From Desulfurivibrio sp. (lineage in GTDB: Bacteria; Desulfobacterota; Desulfobulbia; Desulfobulbales; SURF-16): DNA of 35,399 bases. The position numbers and the translations under genes are program-made. Positions 7,657 through 17,071 of the stretch are shown here, in pieces (the stretch's first letter is position 1; every line of letters starts with the position of its first letter). A model generated the notes under the pieces. That model was not told the DNA's origin. It did no database searches and was given only the letters and a program-made list of their open reading frames with translations. Location of the stretch: NCBI GenBank assembly GCA_003605035.1, contig QZKJ01000006.1, positions 1-35,399 of the forward strand. The letters run 5' to 3'.

Positions 7657-7776
7657 GCTGTTCCGTTCCCGGCTCCCCTCCGTCCACCCTGACCCCATCC
7701 ACGGCCGCATGCCCTCCTCCTGGCCCCCTGCAGGAGCAGATGGTGGCTTCGCTGCCGTTGTCTCACAAAAAAAGCT

Positions 7777-7806
7777 TTGCTTTCGGCAAATCGTTCACGA
7801 TAGAAT
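7777..7806 (+). promoter_or_regulatory. Candidate sigma-70 promoter for the dCache chemoreceptor
   Basis: TTGCTT (7777-7782), 18-bp spacer, TAGAAT (7801-7806), 115 bp upstream of the receptor ATG. No convincing FliA-type box was seen. Weak call based on consensus resemblance only. Confidence 0.3.
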
Positions 7807-7920
7807 TCACCATGGACTTGCCGCAGCTTCTTTCCTCCAGCTGCATGTTTTCTCCCTTCCTTCAAGATGTTTGGCTGAGCACACTCGAAAAACGGTTAAA
7901 GCGACAGGAGGATCTCTGTG

Positions 7921-9885
7921 ATGAAACTCAAGAACATCCAAATCAAGATCGTTGTCTGGGCTGGCATCTGTCTGTTGGCCACCGCGGCGGTGATTATCGC
8001 TTTTTCCGCCGTGAGCATGAAAAACGAGGCGCAGGTCAACCGGGAAATTGCCTATGAAACAGCCAGAGGCAGCGCAGTGGAGGTGGCCGCAAGGACCGCC
8101 GCTGATATCAAGGCTGAAATTGAGGTGGCCCTGGACGCCGCCCGGACTCTGGCCCAGGCGTTATCGGCGATAAAAGAGGACAGCTACCAGATAAAACTGG
8201 GACGTGAGGAGGTCAACAGCATACTGCAGATTCTCCTGGACAGAAATCCGCAGTTTGTCGGAACCTATACCGGCTGGGAACCCAATGCCTTTGACGGCAG
8301 GGACGACGAATTCCGGAACAGCCCGGGCCATGATGCCACTGGGCGCTTTGTGCCTTACTGGAACAGGGATGAAAATGACAAGGTAGCTGTTGAACCGCTG
8401 CTTGATTATGAGAAGGAAGGCATAGGCGATTACTATCTGCTGCCCAAAAAAACCGGGCAGGAATGCCTTCTTGATCCATATGTGTATCCGGTGCAGGGCA
8501 AACCCACCCTGATCACCTCGCTGGTTGTGCCGATCACGGCAGGGGAGGCGTTTTACGGGATTGCCGGCGTGGATCTGCAGCTGTCCTTTCTGCAGGCCTT
8601 GGCTGACAATGTCAAGGATCTCTATGGCGGGGCCGCCACAATCGCCTTGATCAGCAACAACGGCACCCTGGCGGCCATGACGGGTAAACCGGAGCTGGCC
8701 GGCAAGCCCATGAAGGATATCGAGGCGGATTTCGAGAAGATACTCGCAGATATCGGCAAGGGAGAAAAAAAGGTCGGCATGAAGGGGCAGATGCTGGAGG
8801 TCTATGTTCCCCTGAAAATAGGCAGAACAACCACCCCCTGGAGCGTGAGCATCCGCATCCCCGCAGAACAGATCGCGGCCCAGGCTGATGAGCAGCTGCA
8901 CCGGGCCTACCGGGAAATGCTGTGGATGGTGGCCATCAGCAGCGCATCTGTTTTGGCCGGCCTCTGTCTGTTGTGGCTTATTGCCAGGAGCATTACCAGA
9001 CCCATCAAGGCCGCCATTGCCGGTCTTTCCTCCAGTGCCGACCAGATAAACAATGCCGCCGGCCAGGTTTCTGCCGCCAGTCAGTCCCTGGCTGAAGGGG
9101 CCTCGGAGCAGGCGGCGAGCATTGAGGAAACCTCGGCATCCCTTGAAGAGATATCTTCCATGAGCGGACAGAATTCACAGAATGCCGGCATGGCGGATAA
9201 TTTCATGAAAGAGGCCGGTAAGGCGGTTGAGCTGGCCAATGATTCCATGGCGGCCCTGACCGTTTCCATGCAGGAGATTTCCCAGGCAAGCCGGGAGACC
9301 TCCAAGATCATCAAGACCATTGATGAAATCGCCTTCCAGACCAATCTGCTGGCCCTGAATGCCGCGGTCGAGGCGGCCAGGGCCGGCGAGGCGGGGGCAG
9401 GGTTTGCCGTGGTGGCCGATGAGGTGCGCAACCTGGCCATGCGGGCCGCCGAGGCGGCAAGAAACACGGCTGACCTGATTGAGGGCACTGTGAAAAAGAC
9501 CACGGCCGGCTCGGCCCATCTTGACCGGAGCAATAAGGCCTTTGCCGATGTTGCCGGCAGCACTGCCAAGGTGAGCAGCCTGGTGGGGGAGATTGCCGTG
9601 GCCTCCCAGGAACAGGCCAAGGGCATAGGGCAGGTGAACCAGGCGGTGAACGAGATGGATAAAGTGGTGCAGCAGAATGCGGCCACCGCGGAAGAGTCCG
9701 CCTCCGCTGCCGAAGAGATGAGCAGCCAGGCGGAACAGCTGCATGATATCGTCGGCGATCTGGCCGAACTGGTCGGCGGAACGGCAAGGGAGCAGGGGGG
9801 AAGGCAAGCACCGGCCAGCCGTGCCGCAGGCAGAACAAGTGCTCCTGCGGCTGAACCGAAAAGACTGACGCATGAGGGGAAATAA
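7921..9885 (+). CDS. Methyl-accepting chemotaxis protein, dCache sensor, HAMP-less
   Basis: 654 residues from the ATG at 7921; a GTG just before it is possible, but AGGAGG at 7907-7912 spaces better to the ATG. TM1 is near residues 9-31. A periplasmic double-Cache domain spans about 35-310 ([34 protein letters not shown], then [19 protein letters not shown], typical of dCache_1 sensors for amino or organic acids). TM2 is near 333-355. After TM2 the chain goes through [20 protein letters not shown] straight into the signalling helices ([20 protein letters not shown]), with no room for a ~50-residue HAMP. The CheA/CheW contact tip is [20 protein letters not shown]. The C-terminus is not a CheR-docking pentapeptide. 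It converges on a second receptor 56 bp away. The ligand is unknown. Confidence 0.93.
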   Translation: MKLKNIQIKIVVWAGICLLATAAVIIAFSAVSMKNEAQVNREIAYETARGSAVEVAARTAADIKAEIEVALDAARTLAQALSAIKEDSYQIKLGREEVNSILQILLDRNPQFVGTYTGWEPNAFDGRDDEFRNSPGHDATGRFVPYWNRDENDKVAVEPLLDYEKEGIGDYYLLPKKTGQECLLDPYVYPVQGKPTLITSLVVPITAGEAFYGIAGVDLQLSFLQALADNVKDLYGGAATIALISNNGTLAAMTGKPELAGKPMKDIEADFEKILADIGKGEKKVGMKGQMLEVYVPLKIGRTTTPWSVSIRIPAEQIAAQADEQLHRAYREMLWMVAISSASVLAGLCLLWLIARSITRPIKAAIAGLSSSADQINNAAGQVSAASQSLAEGASEQAASIEETSASLEEISSMSGQNSQNAGMADNFMKEAGKAVELANDSMAALTVSMQEISQASRETSKIIKTIDEIAFQTNLLALNAAVEAARAGEAGAGFAVVADEVRNLAMRAAEAARNTADLIEGTVKKTTAGSAHLDRSNKAFADVAGSTAKVSSLVGEIAVASQEQAKGIGQVNQAVNEMDKVVQQNAATAEESASAAEEMSSQAEQLHDIVGDLAELVGGTAREQGGRQAPASRAAGRTSAPAAEPKRLTHEGK

Positions 9886-9941
9886 TGCCGATCTTCCGGA
9901 TACCGGCACTTCTGAACTCTTCACCCCTTTTGCCTTTTCAA

Positions 9942-11948
9942 TTAAATATCCCGGAAGTCCTCATCGTCAAGGGGGATCATTTCCTCAGGTAAGAGTGGCT
10001 TCCCCTGGGCCTGCGGATTTTTCCGGGGCGTATGGGCCGGCAGCCGTTTGATCTGCTTCGGCGTGGGGGCCGTTTTTCCGGCAATGGCGCGGGGCCGGGT
10101 TGTGGGGGGCAGCTCAACGGTGCTTGCGCTCCCCTGGTCGCCCTGCACCATGCGCTGCATATCCATGACAACCCCGTTCATTTCTGTCGCCTGGGCTGAC
10201 AGCTGCTCGGCCGCGGAAGCCGCCTGCTCCGCGGCCCCGGCATTAGCCTGGGTGACCTTGTCAATCTCGTTGACCGCCTTATTGATCTGTTCAATACCCT
10301 GGGACTGTTCGCCCGAGGCAGTGGCAATCTCGGTGATCAGGCTGCTCACCTTGTCGCTGGCGTGGGCGGCGTTGCTGAAGGAATCGCTGGTTTCCTTCAG
10401 GAGATGCTCGCCGGTGCGCACCTTGCTGACCGTGGAATCAATGAGTTCCGAGGTGGTCTTGGCCGATTCCGCCGCCCGCATGGCCAGGTTGCGTACCTCA
10501 GCCGCCACCACGGCAAAGCCTGCCCCCGCCTCACCGGCCCTGGCCGCCTCAACCGCGGCATTCAAGGCCAGCAGATTGGTCTGAAAGGCGATCTCGTCAA
10601 TGGTCTTGACGATTTTCTGGGTTTCCGCGCTGGCAGCCGATATCTCCCCCATGGAGAGGGTCAGCTTGCCCATGGACTGGTCGGCGTCGCTGATGGCCGC
10701 TCTGGTCTCCTGCATCAGATTGTCCGCCTGGCGGGTGTTGTCGGCATTCTGGCGGATGAGCGTGGCCATCTCTTCCAGCGAAGAGCTGGTTTCCTCCAGG
10801 GTGGCGGCCTGCTCGGAGGCGCCTTCCGCCAGGTGCTGGCTCGCCTCGGCAATCTGCAGGGAGGCGGCATTGACCTCGGTGGAGTTCTGGCTGAGCTGTC
10901 TCACCGTGCCGCTTAACAGACCGATCAGCCCCCTGGCCGTGAACAGGGCGATGACGATGCCGAGAACAAGGGTGAGGCCGGCCAGAACGGACACCATGCC
11001 CCTGGTGGCCTTCGCCGCCGTCAGCATGGCGTCCTCTGTCATAATGTTCTTTTTGGTTTCATCGCGGATTTGCCCAAGCAGGGCGCGCACCTCGGTTAAG
11101 GCCGGCATTGTGCGCCTGGCATAGATTCCCCTTGCCTCCTCCATGCCCTCCAACTGGTGCTCGGCCTCTTTGCGCATGGCCTGCAGCTTGGCAACCGTGC
11201 CCTGCAGCATGGGCGCGGTTTCCTGCTGGAAGATGCTGTTTGCCTCTTCCCTGTTGCCTGCAGCCAGGGCCTCCTTGATGCGGAGGGCGGATTGATGCAT
11301 GGCGTTATGGGTCTCCGGGATGCTGTCCCAGGTCTTTTTGAAGGCGTCGTCGCTGCTGGCATAGGCCTTCTTCGCCTCTTCGGAAGTAAGCCATTTGCCC
11401 AGCTGGCATTTGGTGGGGTCGGTCTGCACGTTTTCCAGGGTGGCATCGCCCTGGAAGATGCCGTCCCGAATCCTGCCGGCCCAGGCAAGATGGGCTGCCT
11501 CAATTTCCACGATCAGGATCGGCAGGGTAGTGTCCGCCGCCCGGAAAACCTTGGCAATGGCCAGAGCGGATTCATGCAGAACCCGGTGCGGCTCCTCGAT
11601 TTGCTTGAGCAGCGGGGCAAGAGAGGGCACGAGTTTTTCCGCCTCCTTGCGCTGCTCGCTGTACAGCCACTTGCCCAGACCGCACTGATGATCATCGGTT
11701 TCCGCCTGCAGTTCGGTAACCGTGCTGTCGGTCAGCAGGGCATTGACCTGGCCTGCCCAGTTTAGATGGTCAACTTCCTTCTGGGTGATCAGGGCGTTCA
11801 GGCTGTTGCCGCTGATGACCTCGTCGGCATTATGGACAATGGCGCCGACGCCCAGATAGTTGATGACGCCCAGCGCCAGCAACAGCAAAAGAATGACCGA
11901 ATAGCCGAGAATGATTTTCTTGCCGATTGTCAGGTTTTTCCAGCCCAT
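9942..11948 (-). CDS. Methyl-accepting chemotaxis protein with two periplasmic CZB domains
   Basis: 668 residues from the ATG at 11948, chosen because CAGGAAAAACACC precedes it and the protein then begins [12 protein letters not shown], a standard receptor start; the frame is open to 12032. TM1 is ~10-33, TM2 ~317-336. Between them lie two chemoreceptor zinc-binding (CZB) modules. Each has the complete His-Cys-His-His set: H60, C88 (HQCGLGKW), H120, H124; and H152, C180 (KCQLGKW), H213, H217. A helical segment follows to TM2. There is no HAMP: the sequence passes from [20 protein letters not shown] into the methylation/signalling helices. The tip is [20 protein letters not shown], and the C-terminal tail is acidic ([11 protein letters not shown]). 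Known CZB domains bind zinc and mostly sit in the cytoplasm; a periplasmic tandem is unusual. Zinc or redox sensing is inferred. Confidence 0.92.
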   Translation of the reverse strand: MGWKNLTIGKKIILGYSVILLLLLALGVINYLGVGAIVHNADEVISGNSLNALITQKEVDHLNWAGQVNALLTDSTVTELQAETDDHQCGLGKWLYSEQRKEAEKLVPSLAPLLKQIEEPHRVLHESALAIAKVFRAADTTLPILIVEIEAAHLAWAGRIRDGIFQGDATLENVQTDPTKCQLGKWLTSEEAKKAYASSDDAFKKTWDSIPETHNAMHQSALRIKEALAAGNREEANSIFQQETAPMLQGTVAKLQAMRKEAEHQLEGMEEARGIYARRTMPALTEVRALLGQIRDETKKNIMTEDAMLTAAKATRGMVSVLAGLTLVLGIVIALFTARGLIGLLSGTVRQLSQNSTEVNAASLQIAEASQHLAEGASEQAATLEETSSSLEEMATLIRQNADNTRQADNLMQETRAAISDADQSMGKLTLSMGEISAASAETQKIVKTIDEIAFQTNLLALNAAVEAARAGEAGAGFAVVAAEVRNLAMRAAESAKTTSELIDSTVSKVRTGEHLLKETSDSFSNAAHASDKVSSLITEIATASGEQSQGIEQINKAVNEIDKVTQANAGAAEQAASAAEQLSAQATEMNGVVMDMQRMVQGDQGSASTVELPPTTRPRAIAGKTAPTPKQIKRLPAHTPRKNPQAQGKPLLPEEMIPLDDEDFRDI

Positions 11949-12083
11949 GGTGTTTTTCCTGGCAGAGAGTTTTAGGGAAGATCCGCAAATTTTCTCTTTT
12001 ATCATTTGGACTGATCCAGTCCGGCTCATCATTGGACAATGCTGTGAGACAATCTTTTACTGGGAATAATTATCAGTAATGCG

Positions 12084-12116
12084 GCCTGACTGTCAAGCAC
12101 AACTTGCCAGTCAGGC
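12084..12116. repeat. Hairpin between glnS and the CZB receptor
   Basis: 9-bp perfect stem GCCTGACTG / CAGTCAGGC with an inner CAAG/CTTG stem inside the loop. A related motif recurs ~120 bp to the right (CCGTCAAGCATCACTTT flanked by ACCGT/ACGGT), just past the glnS stop. The two may serve as terminators for glnS; neither has a T-run. Confidence 0.5.
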
Positions 12117-12226
12117 GGATTCGTCACGCATCACTTGAAAAGAGAAGGGCGCCGCCGTTTCTCATGGCGACGATATAGGTAATGTTACCAGGATTGCTGC
12201 CTAACCGTCAAGCATCACTTTAACGG

Positions 12227-13942
<1,716 letters not shown>

Positions 13943-14036
13943 AGTGTTACCTGATTTCGTCGAAAGGGTTGTCTTTTCCTGGTAGCTGCTGCCTTGTCTC
14001 CCGGGCGGAAAACCCGCCCCTCCTCACTCCCTCACT

Positions 14037-15515
14037 TCACTCAAAATATTTGCCCGCATCCCGCAGTCTGGCCACCACCTTTTCCCGGCCCAGGTGGACG
14101 AACAGCTCAAACATGCTCGGTCCCTTGACCAGGCCGGTGATGACGGCCCGGGCCGCGTTGATCGGGATGCCTGGCTTGACCCCGATTTCCTCGGCAAATT
14201 CCCGGGCCGCCTGTTCGGCGCTCTCCTTGGTGAATTCGGGCAGGGCCGCAAACCGCTCGGCCAGCATGGGCAGCCAGTTTTTCAGCTCGGGATACTTGCG
14301 CAGATTTTTGCTGAGCGCCGCCTCCTCGATGGCAAAGTCGTCGGCAAAGTAGGCGCGGCCCAGGGTGGTGAAATCCTTCAGGGTATGAAAGCGGTCGCGG
14401 ATCATGTCAATGGTCTGCAGATACCACTCTTTTTTGTCTGTGTCATAGGCCTCGTTCCACAGCCCGGCCTCCTGCAGTTCCTTTTTGACCAGGCCGCCGA
14501 TTTCCGCAATGGGCAGGGTGCGCAGGTAGTAGGCGTTGATATTGATCGCCTTGGGGTCGGTGAAAAACTTCGGGTCGTCCTTGCGGTAATTGAAGATGGC
14601 GTGGGATTTGTTGATCCGTTCCAGGGTAAAGGCCTCGATCAGTTCCTCCCTGGTGAAGATCTCCCGGTCATCGCCCGGGGACCAGCCGAGCAGCACCAGG
14701 AAATTGACCAGGGCCCAGGGGATGAAGCCGTTGGCCCGGTAGAACTGGACGGCGACGATTTCCCCATGGCTGCGCTTGGAGATCTTGGCCTTGTTGAGGT
14801 CCAGGGTCAGGGGCATGTGGGCGAAGACCGGAATCGGCGCGTCCAGGGCCTGATAGAGCAGGACCTGGCGGATCGTGTTGGTCAGGTGGTCCTGGCCCCG
14901 GATGATGTGGGTGATGCGGTCCCGGATATCATCCACCACGTTGCAGAGCAGATACAGGGGCTTGCCGTTTGAGCGGACAATGACAAAGTCCTCGATGTCC
15001 ACATAGCGGCGCTCGATGCGTCCGAGAACCTTGTCCTCGTAGGCGACCACGCCATCTTGCTCAGGCACCTTGAAACGGATGACCGAGGGCAGGCCCTGGG
15101 CCTGTCTGGAGGCGATCTGTTCCGGGGTGAGATTGCGGCAGGTGCCGTCGTATTTCAGGGCCTGTTTGGCGGCCAGGGTCGCTTCCCGCTTGGTTTCCAG
15201 TTCCTCCTTGGTGCAGAAGCAGCGGTAGGCGTGGCCGCTTTCTATCATCTTTTCCGCCGCGGCAATATGGTCGCTGGTGAAATCGGTCTGGAAATAGGGC
15301 CCCTCGTCCCAGTCAATGCCGAGCCAGGTCAGGCCGTCCAGGATGCCGTCAATGGACTCCCTGGTGGAGCGTTCCGCATCGGTGTCTTCAATGCGCAGGA
15401 TGAACTTGCCGTTGGTTTTTTTTGCATAAAGCCAGTTGAGGATGGCGGTGCGGGCGCCGCCGATGTGCAGATACCCGGTGGGGCTGGGGGGGAAACGGAC
15501 TCTTACTTCGGACAT
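14037..15515 (-). CDS. gltX: Glutamyl-tRNA synthetase
   Basis: 492 residues, normal for bacterial GluRS. It attaches glutamate to tRNA-Glu, also feeding tetrapyrrole synthesis through Glu-tRNA. The start RVRFPPSPTGYLHIGGARTA holds the HIGH-like motif (17-20) and is followed by LRIEDTDAERSTRES. The second ATP motif is LNKAKISKRSHGEIV, a KISKR variant of KMSKS found in many GluRS enzymes. VNFLVLLGWSPGDDREIFT and the alpha-helical anticodon-binding C-terminus complete the enzyme. AAGGGAG precedes the ATG, and a strong promoter lies ~90 bp upstream. It is followed by glnS in the same direction, so glutamate- and glutamine-tRNA charging may be co-expressed. Confidence 0.97.
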   Translation of the reverse strand: MSEVRVRFPPSPTGYLHIGGARTAILNWLYAKKTNGKFILRIEDTDAERSTRESIDGILDGLTWLGIDWDEGPYFQTDFTSDHIAAAEKMIESGHAYRCFCTKEELETKREATLAAKQALKYDGTCRNLTPEQIASRQAQGLPSVIRFKVPEQDGVVAYEDKVLGRIERRYVDIEDFVIVRSNGKPLYLLCNVVDDIRDRITHIIRGQDHLTNTIRQVLLYQALDAPIPVFAHMPLTLDLNKAKISKRSHGEIVAVQFYRANGFIPWALVNFLVLLGWSPGDDREIFTREELIEAFTLERINKSHAIFNYRKDDPKFFTDPKAININAYYLRTLPIAEIGGLVKKELQEAGLWNEAYDTDKKEWYLQTIDMIRDRFHTLKDFTTLGRAYFADDFAIEEAALSKNLRKYPELKNWLPMLAERFAALPEFTKESAEQAAREFAEEIGVKPGIPINAARAVITGLVKGPSMFELFVHLGREKVVARLRDAGKYFE

Positions 15516-15607
15516 GGTATGCTCCCTTTATGTAAATGCTGACGATATTCTATAAAAAAAATATAAAAAAACTATCGGTAAATTCCTTAATAAGCGGAAA
15601 ACTTGAT

Positions 15608-15636
15608 AATATAACGTTATAATGGGTCAGTGTCAA
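15608..15636 (-). promoter_or_regulatory. sigma-70 promoter of gltX(-glnS)
   Basis: Minus strand: TTGACA (15631-15636), 17-bp spacer, TATATT (15608-15613), giving a predicted ~85-nt leader before the gltX ATG. The leader is strikingly A/T-rich (poly-T and poly-A runs at 15554-15572). Confidence 0.65.
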
Positions 15637-15753
15637 AAAATGTTTGAAGGGCAAAAGTTTGCTGTGCTAGCATTGAAGTGTTCACGGTTTTTGCACCAGA
15701 GATGACGGCAGGCTGCAGGGTAGCTCCCCTCTGTTGGCCGGCATCCGCTGTTA

Positions 15754-15934
15754 AGGGACTCGGAAAATACTCATATACCTGGATCGCGCCCGGATTTGGG
15801 TTGGATTTGGCTGCACCGATTGAGCAAAACCGCAGGCGTAGCAGGGCTACGTTGAGGATTTTGCGATTGAGGCGCAGCCAAAGATGGCCCGAAGACGGGA
15901 TGCGTTATGGTAAATTGGTATTTTCCGAGTCCCT
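15754..15934. mobile_element. MITE-like element with perfect 17-bp terminal inverted repeats
   Basis: Left end AGGGACTCGGAAAATAC (15754-15770) and right end 15918-15934 are exact reverse complements. Inside is a second fold-back: TTTGGCTGC/GCAGCCAAA (15806-15814, 15874-15882) enclosing CGTAGC/GCTACG (15837-15842, 15846-15851) around a 3-nt loop. Total 181 bp, with no transposase. The right terminus directly abuts AAGGAG, the ribosome site of the solute-binding-protein gene. A clear target-site duplication is not visible (at most TA/AA at the edges). A 90-residue frame across it (15678-15950) is not credible as a protein. The termini would be mobilised in trans by an IS transposase elsewhere; that is inference. 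Confidence 0.8.
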
Positions 15935-15946
15935 AAGGAGAATGTC

Positions 15947-17071
15947 ATGATGCGCACCGGATTTCCACGGGTGGCCAGCCTGGTCATTGTATTTTTTCTC
16001 CTTCCTTCCCTTCTCTGCGCCTGCAAACGGGCGTCCGAGCCGGTAAAGATCGGTCTGGCCATCAATCTCAGCGGACGGGGCGGCATGGCCGGCGAGCATA
16101 TCCGCGATGGGGCGCTGCTGGCGGCGCGGGTGGTAAACGAGAGCGGCGGCATCAACGGCCGGCAGCTGCTCCTGCTGGTGCGCGACGATGAAAACACCAG
16201 GGAACAGATCATCAAGGCCGATCAGGCCCTGATCAATGAAGGCGTAACGGCCATTGTCGGCCACAGCTACTCGTCCAATACCATGACCGCCTACCCGCTG
16301 GTTACCTCCCAGGACACCCTGCTCATCACCGGATACACGGCCACCAATGAGCTGAGCGGGCAGGACGATCTGTTCCTGAGAACCTCGGTGGACTGCACCC
16401 TCTACGGGCGCAAAACGGCGGAACTGTTCAACCGCAGGACGGTGAAATCCCTGGTTGTCCTGATGGATATGGTGAACGCCGGTTTTGCCCTTGATTACGT
16501 GAAATATCTCAGAGAGGATTTCCAGGGCGCCGTCACCGAGGTGCGCTTCAAGTCCAAGGAGGATGAAGACTGGCCGCGCATCACCTCTGAAGTGCTCGCC
16601 GCCGGGCCGGACATGGTCCTCTCCCTGGCCGAGGCCGGCATGACCGGGGTGGCGGCCCAGAAGCTGCGGGAAGCGGGCTATCAGGGTCCCTTTACGGGGA
16701 GCATCTGGGCCCAGGACCCGACCCTGCTTGCCTATGGCGGCAAGGCGGTGGACAACATGTCCATTATCACCTTTATCCAGGAGGAAAACCGGCGGCCGGA
16801 TTATCTGGCCTTTGCCGAACGGCTGCGCAAGGAGTTCAAGGAAGAGGCGAATGCCCGCTCGGCAAGGTCTTTTGAGCTTATCATGATCCTGGCCGATGCC
16901 CTGAGGCGCTGCCAGGTGATCACTGCCCAGGAGCTGAAAAAGCAGCTGCTGGCCGGCAGATATGAAACCATTCTGGGCGAAATGCAGTTTGATAAGTATG
17001 GTGACGTGATCCGGCCGATTTACGAGGTGGTGGTCGTTGACGGAAATTTCCGGACCAAAGGGGTGATTTAG
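15947..17071 (+). CDS. Lipoprotein solute-binding protein, branched-chain amino acid (LivJ/Peripla_BP_6) type
   Basis: 374 residues. A hydrophobic signal (SLVIVFFLLPSLLCAC) ends in a lipobox-like LCAC with Cys26 the likely lipidated residue. The mature domain shows the type I periplasmic binding fold: VKIGLAINLSGRGGMAGEHI, INGRQLLLLVRDDENTREQI, AIVGHSYSSNTMTAYPLV, then FAERLRKEFKEEANARSAR and GRYETILGEMQFDKYGDV at the C-terminus. AAGGAG six bases upstream supports the ATG at 15947 (a second ATG follows). There are no permease or ATPase genes nearby; the next gene, a hybrid histidine kinase, starts at the very next base. The family normally delivers amino acids, amides or short organic ligands; here a sensory co-receptor role is inferred from context. 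The leader contains the MITE-like element. Confidence 0.9.
   Translation: MMRTGFPRVASLVIVFFLLPSLLCACKRASEPVKIGLAINLSGRGGMAGEHIRDGALLAARVVNESGGINGRQLLLLVRDDENTREQIIKADQALINEGVTAIVGHSYSSNTMTAYPLVTSQDTLLITGYTATNELSGQDDLFLRTSVDCTLYGRKTAELFNRRTVKSLVVLMDMVNAGFALDYVKYLREDFQGAVTEVRFKSKEDEDWPRITSEVLAAGPDMVLSLAEAGMTGVAAQKLREAGYQGPFTGSIWAQDPTLLAYGGKAVDNMSIITFIQEENRRPDYLAFAERLRKEFKEEANARSARSFELIMILADALRRCQVITAQELKKQLLAGRYETILGEMQFDKYGDVIRPIYEVVVVDGNFRTKGVI

Noticed and set aside
15678..15950. 90-residue plus-strand frame
   Set aside because: It runs across the MITE-like element and its inverted repeats; composition is Arg/Leu-rich and unlike a real protein.
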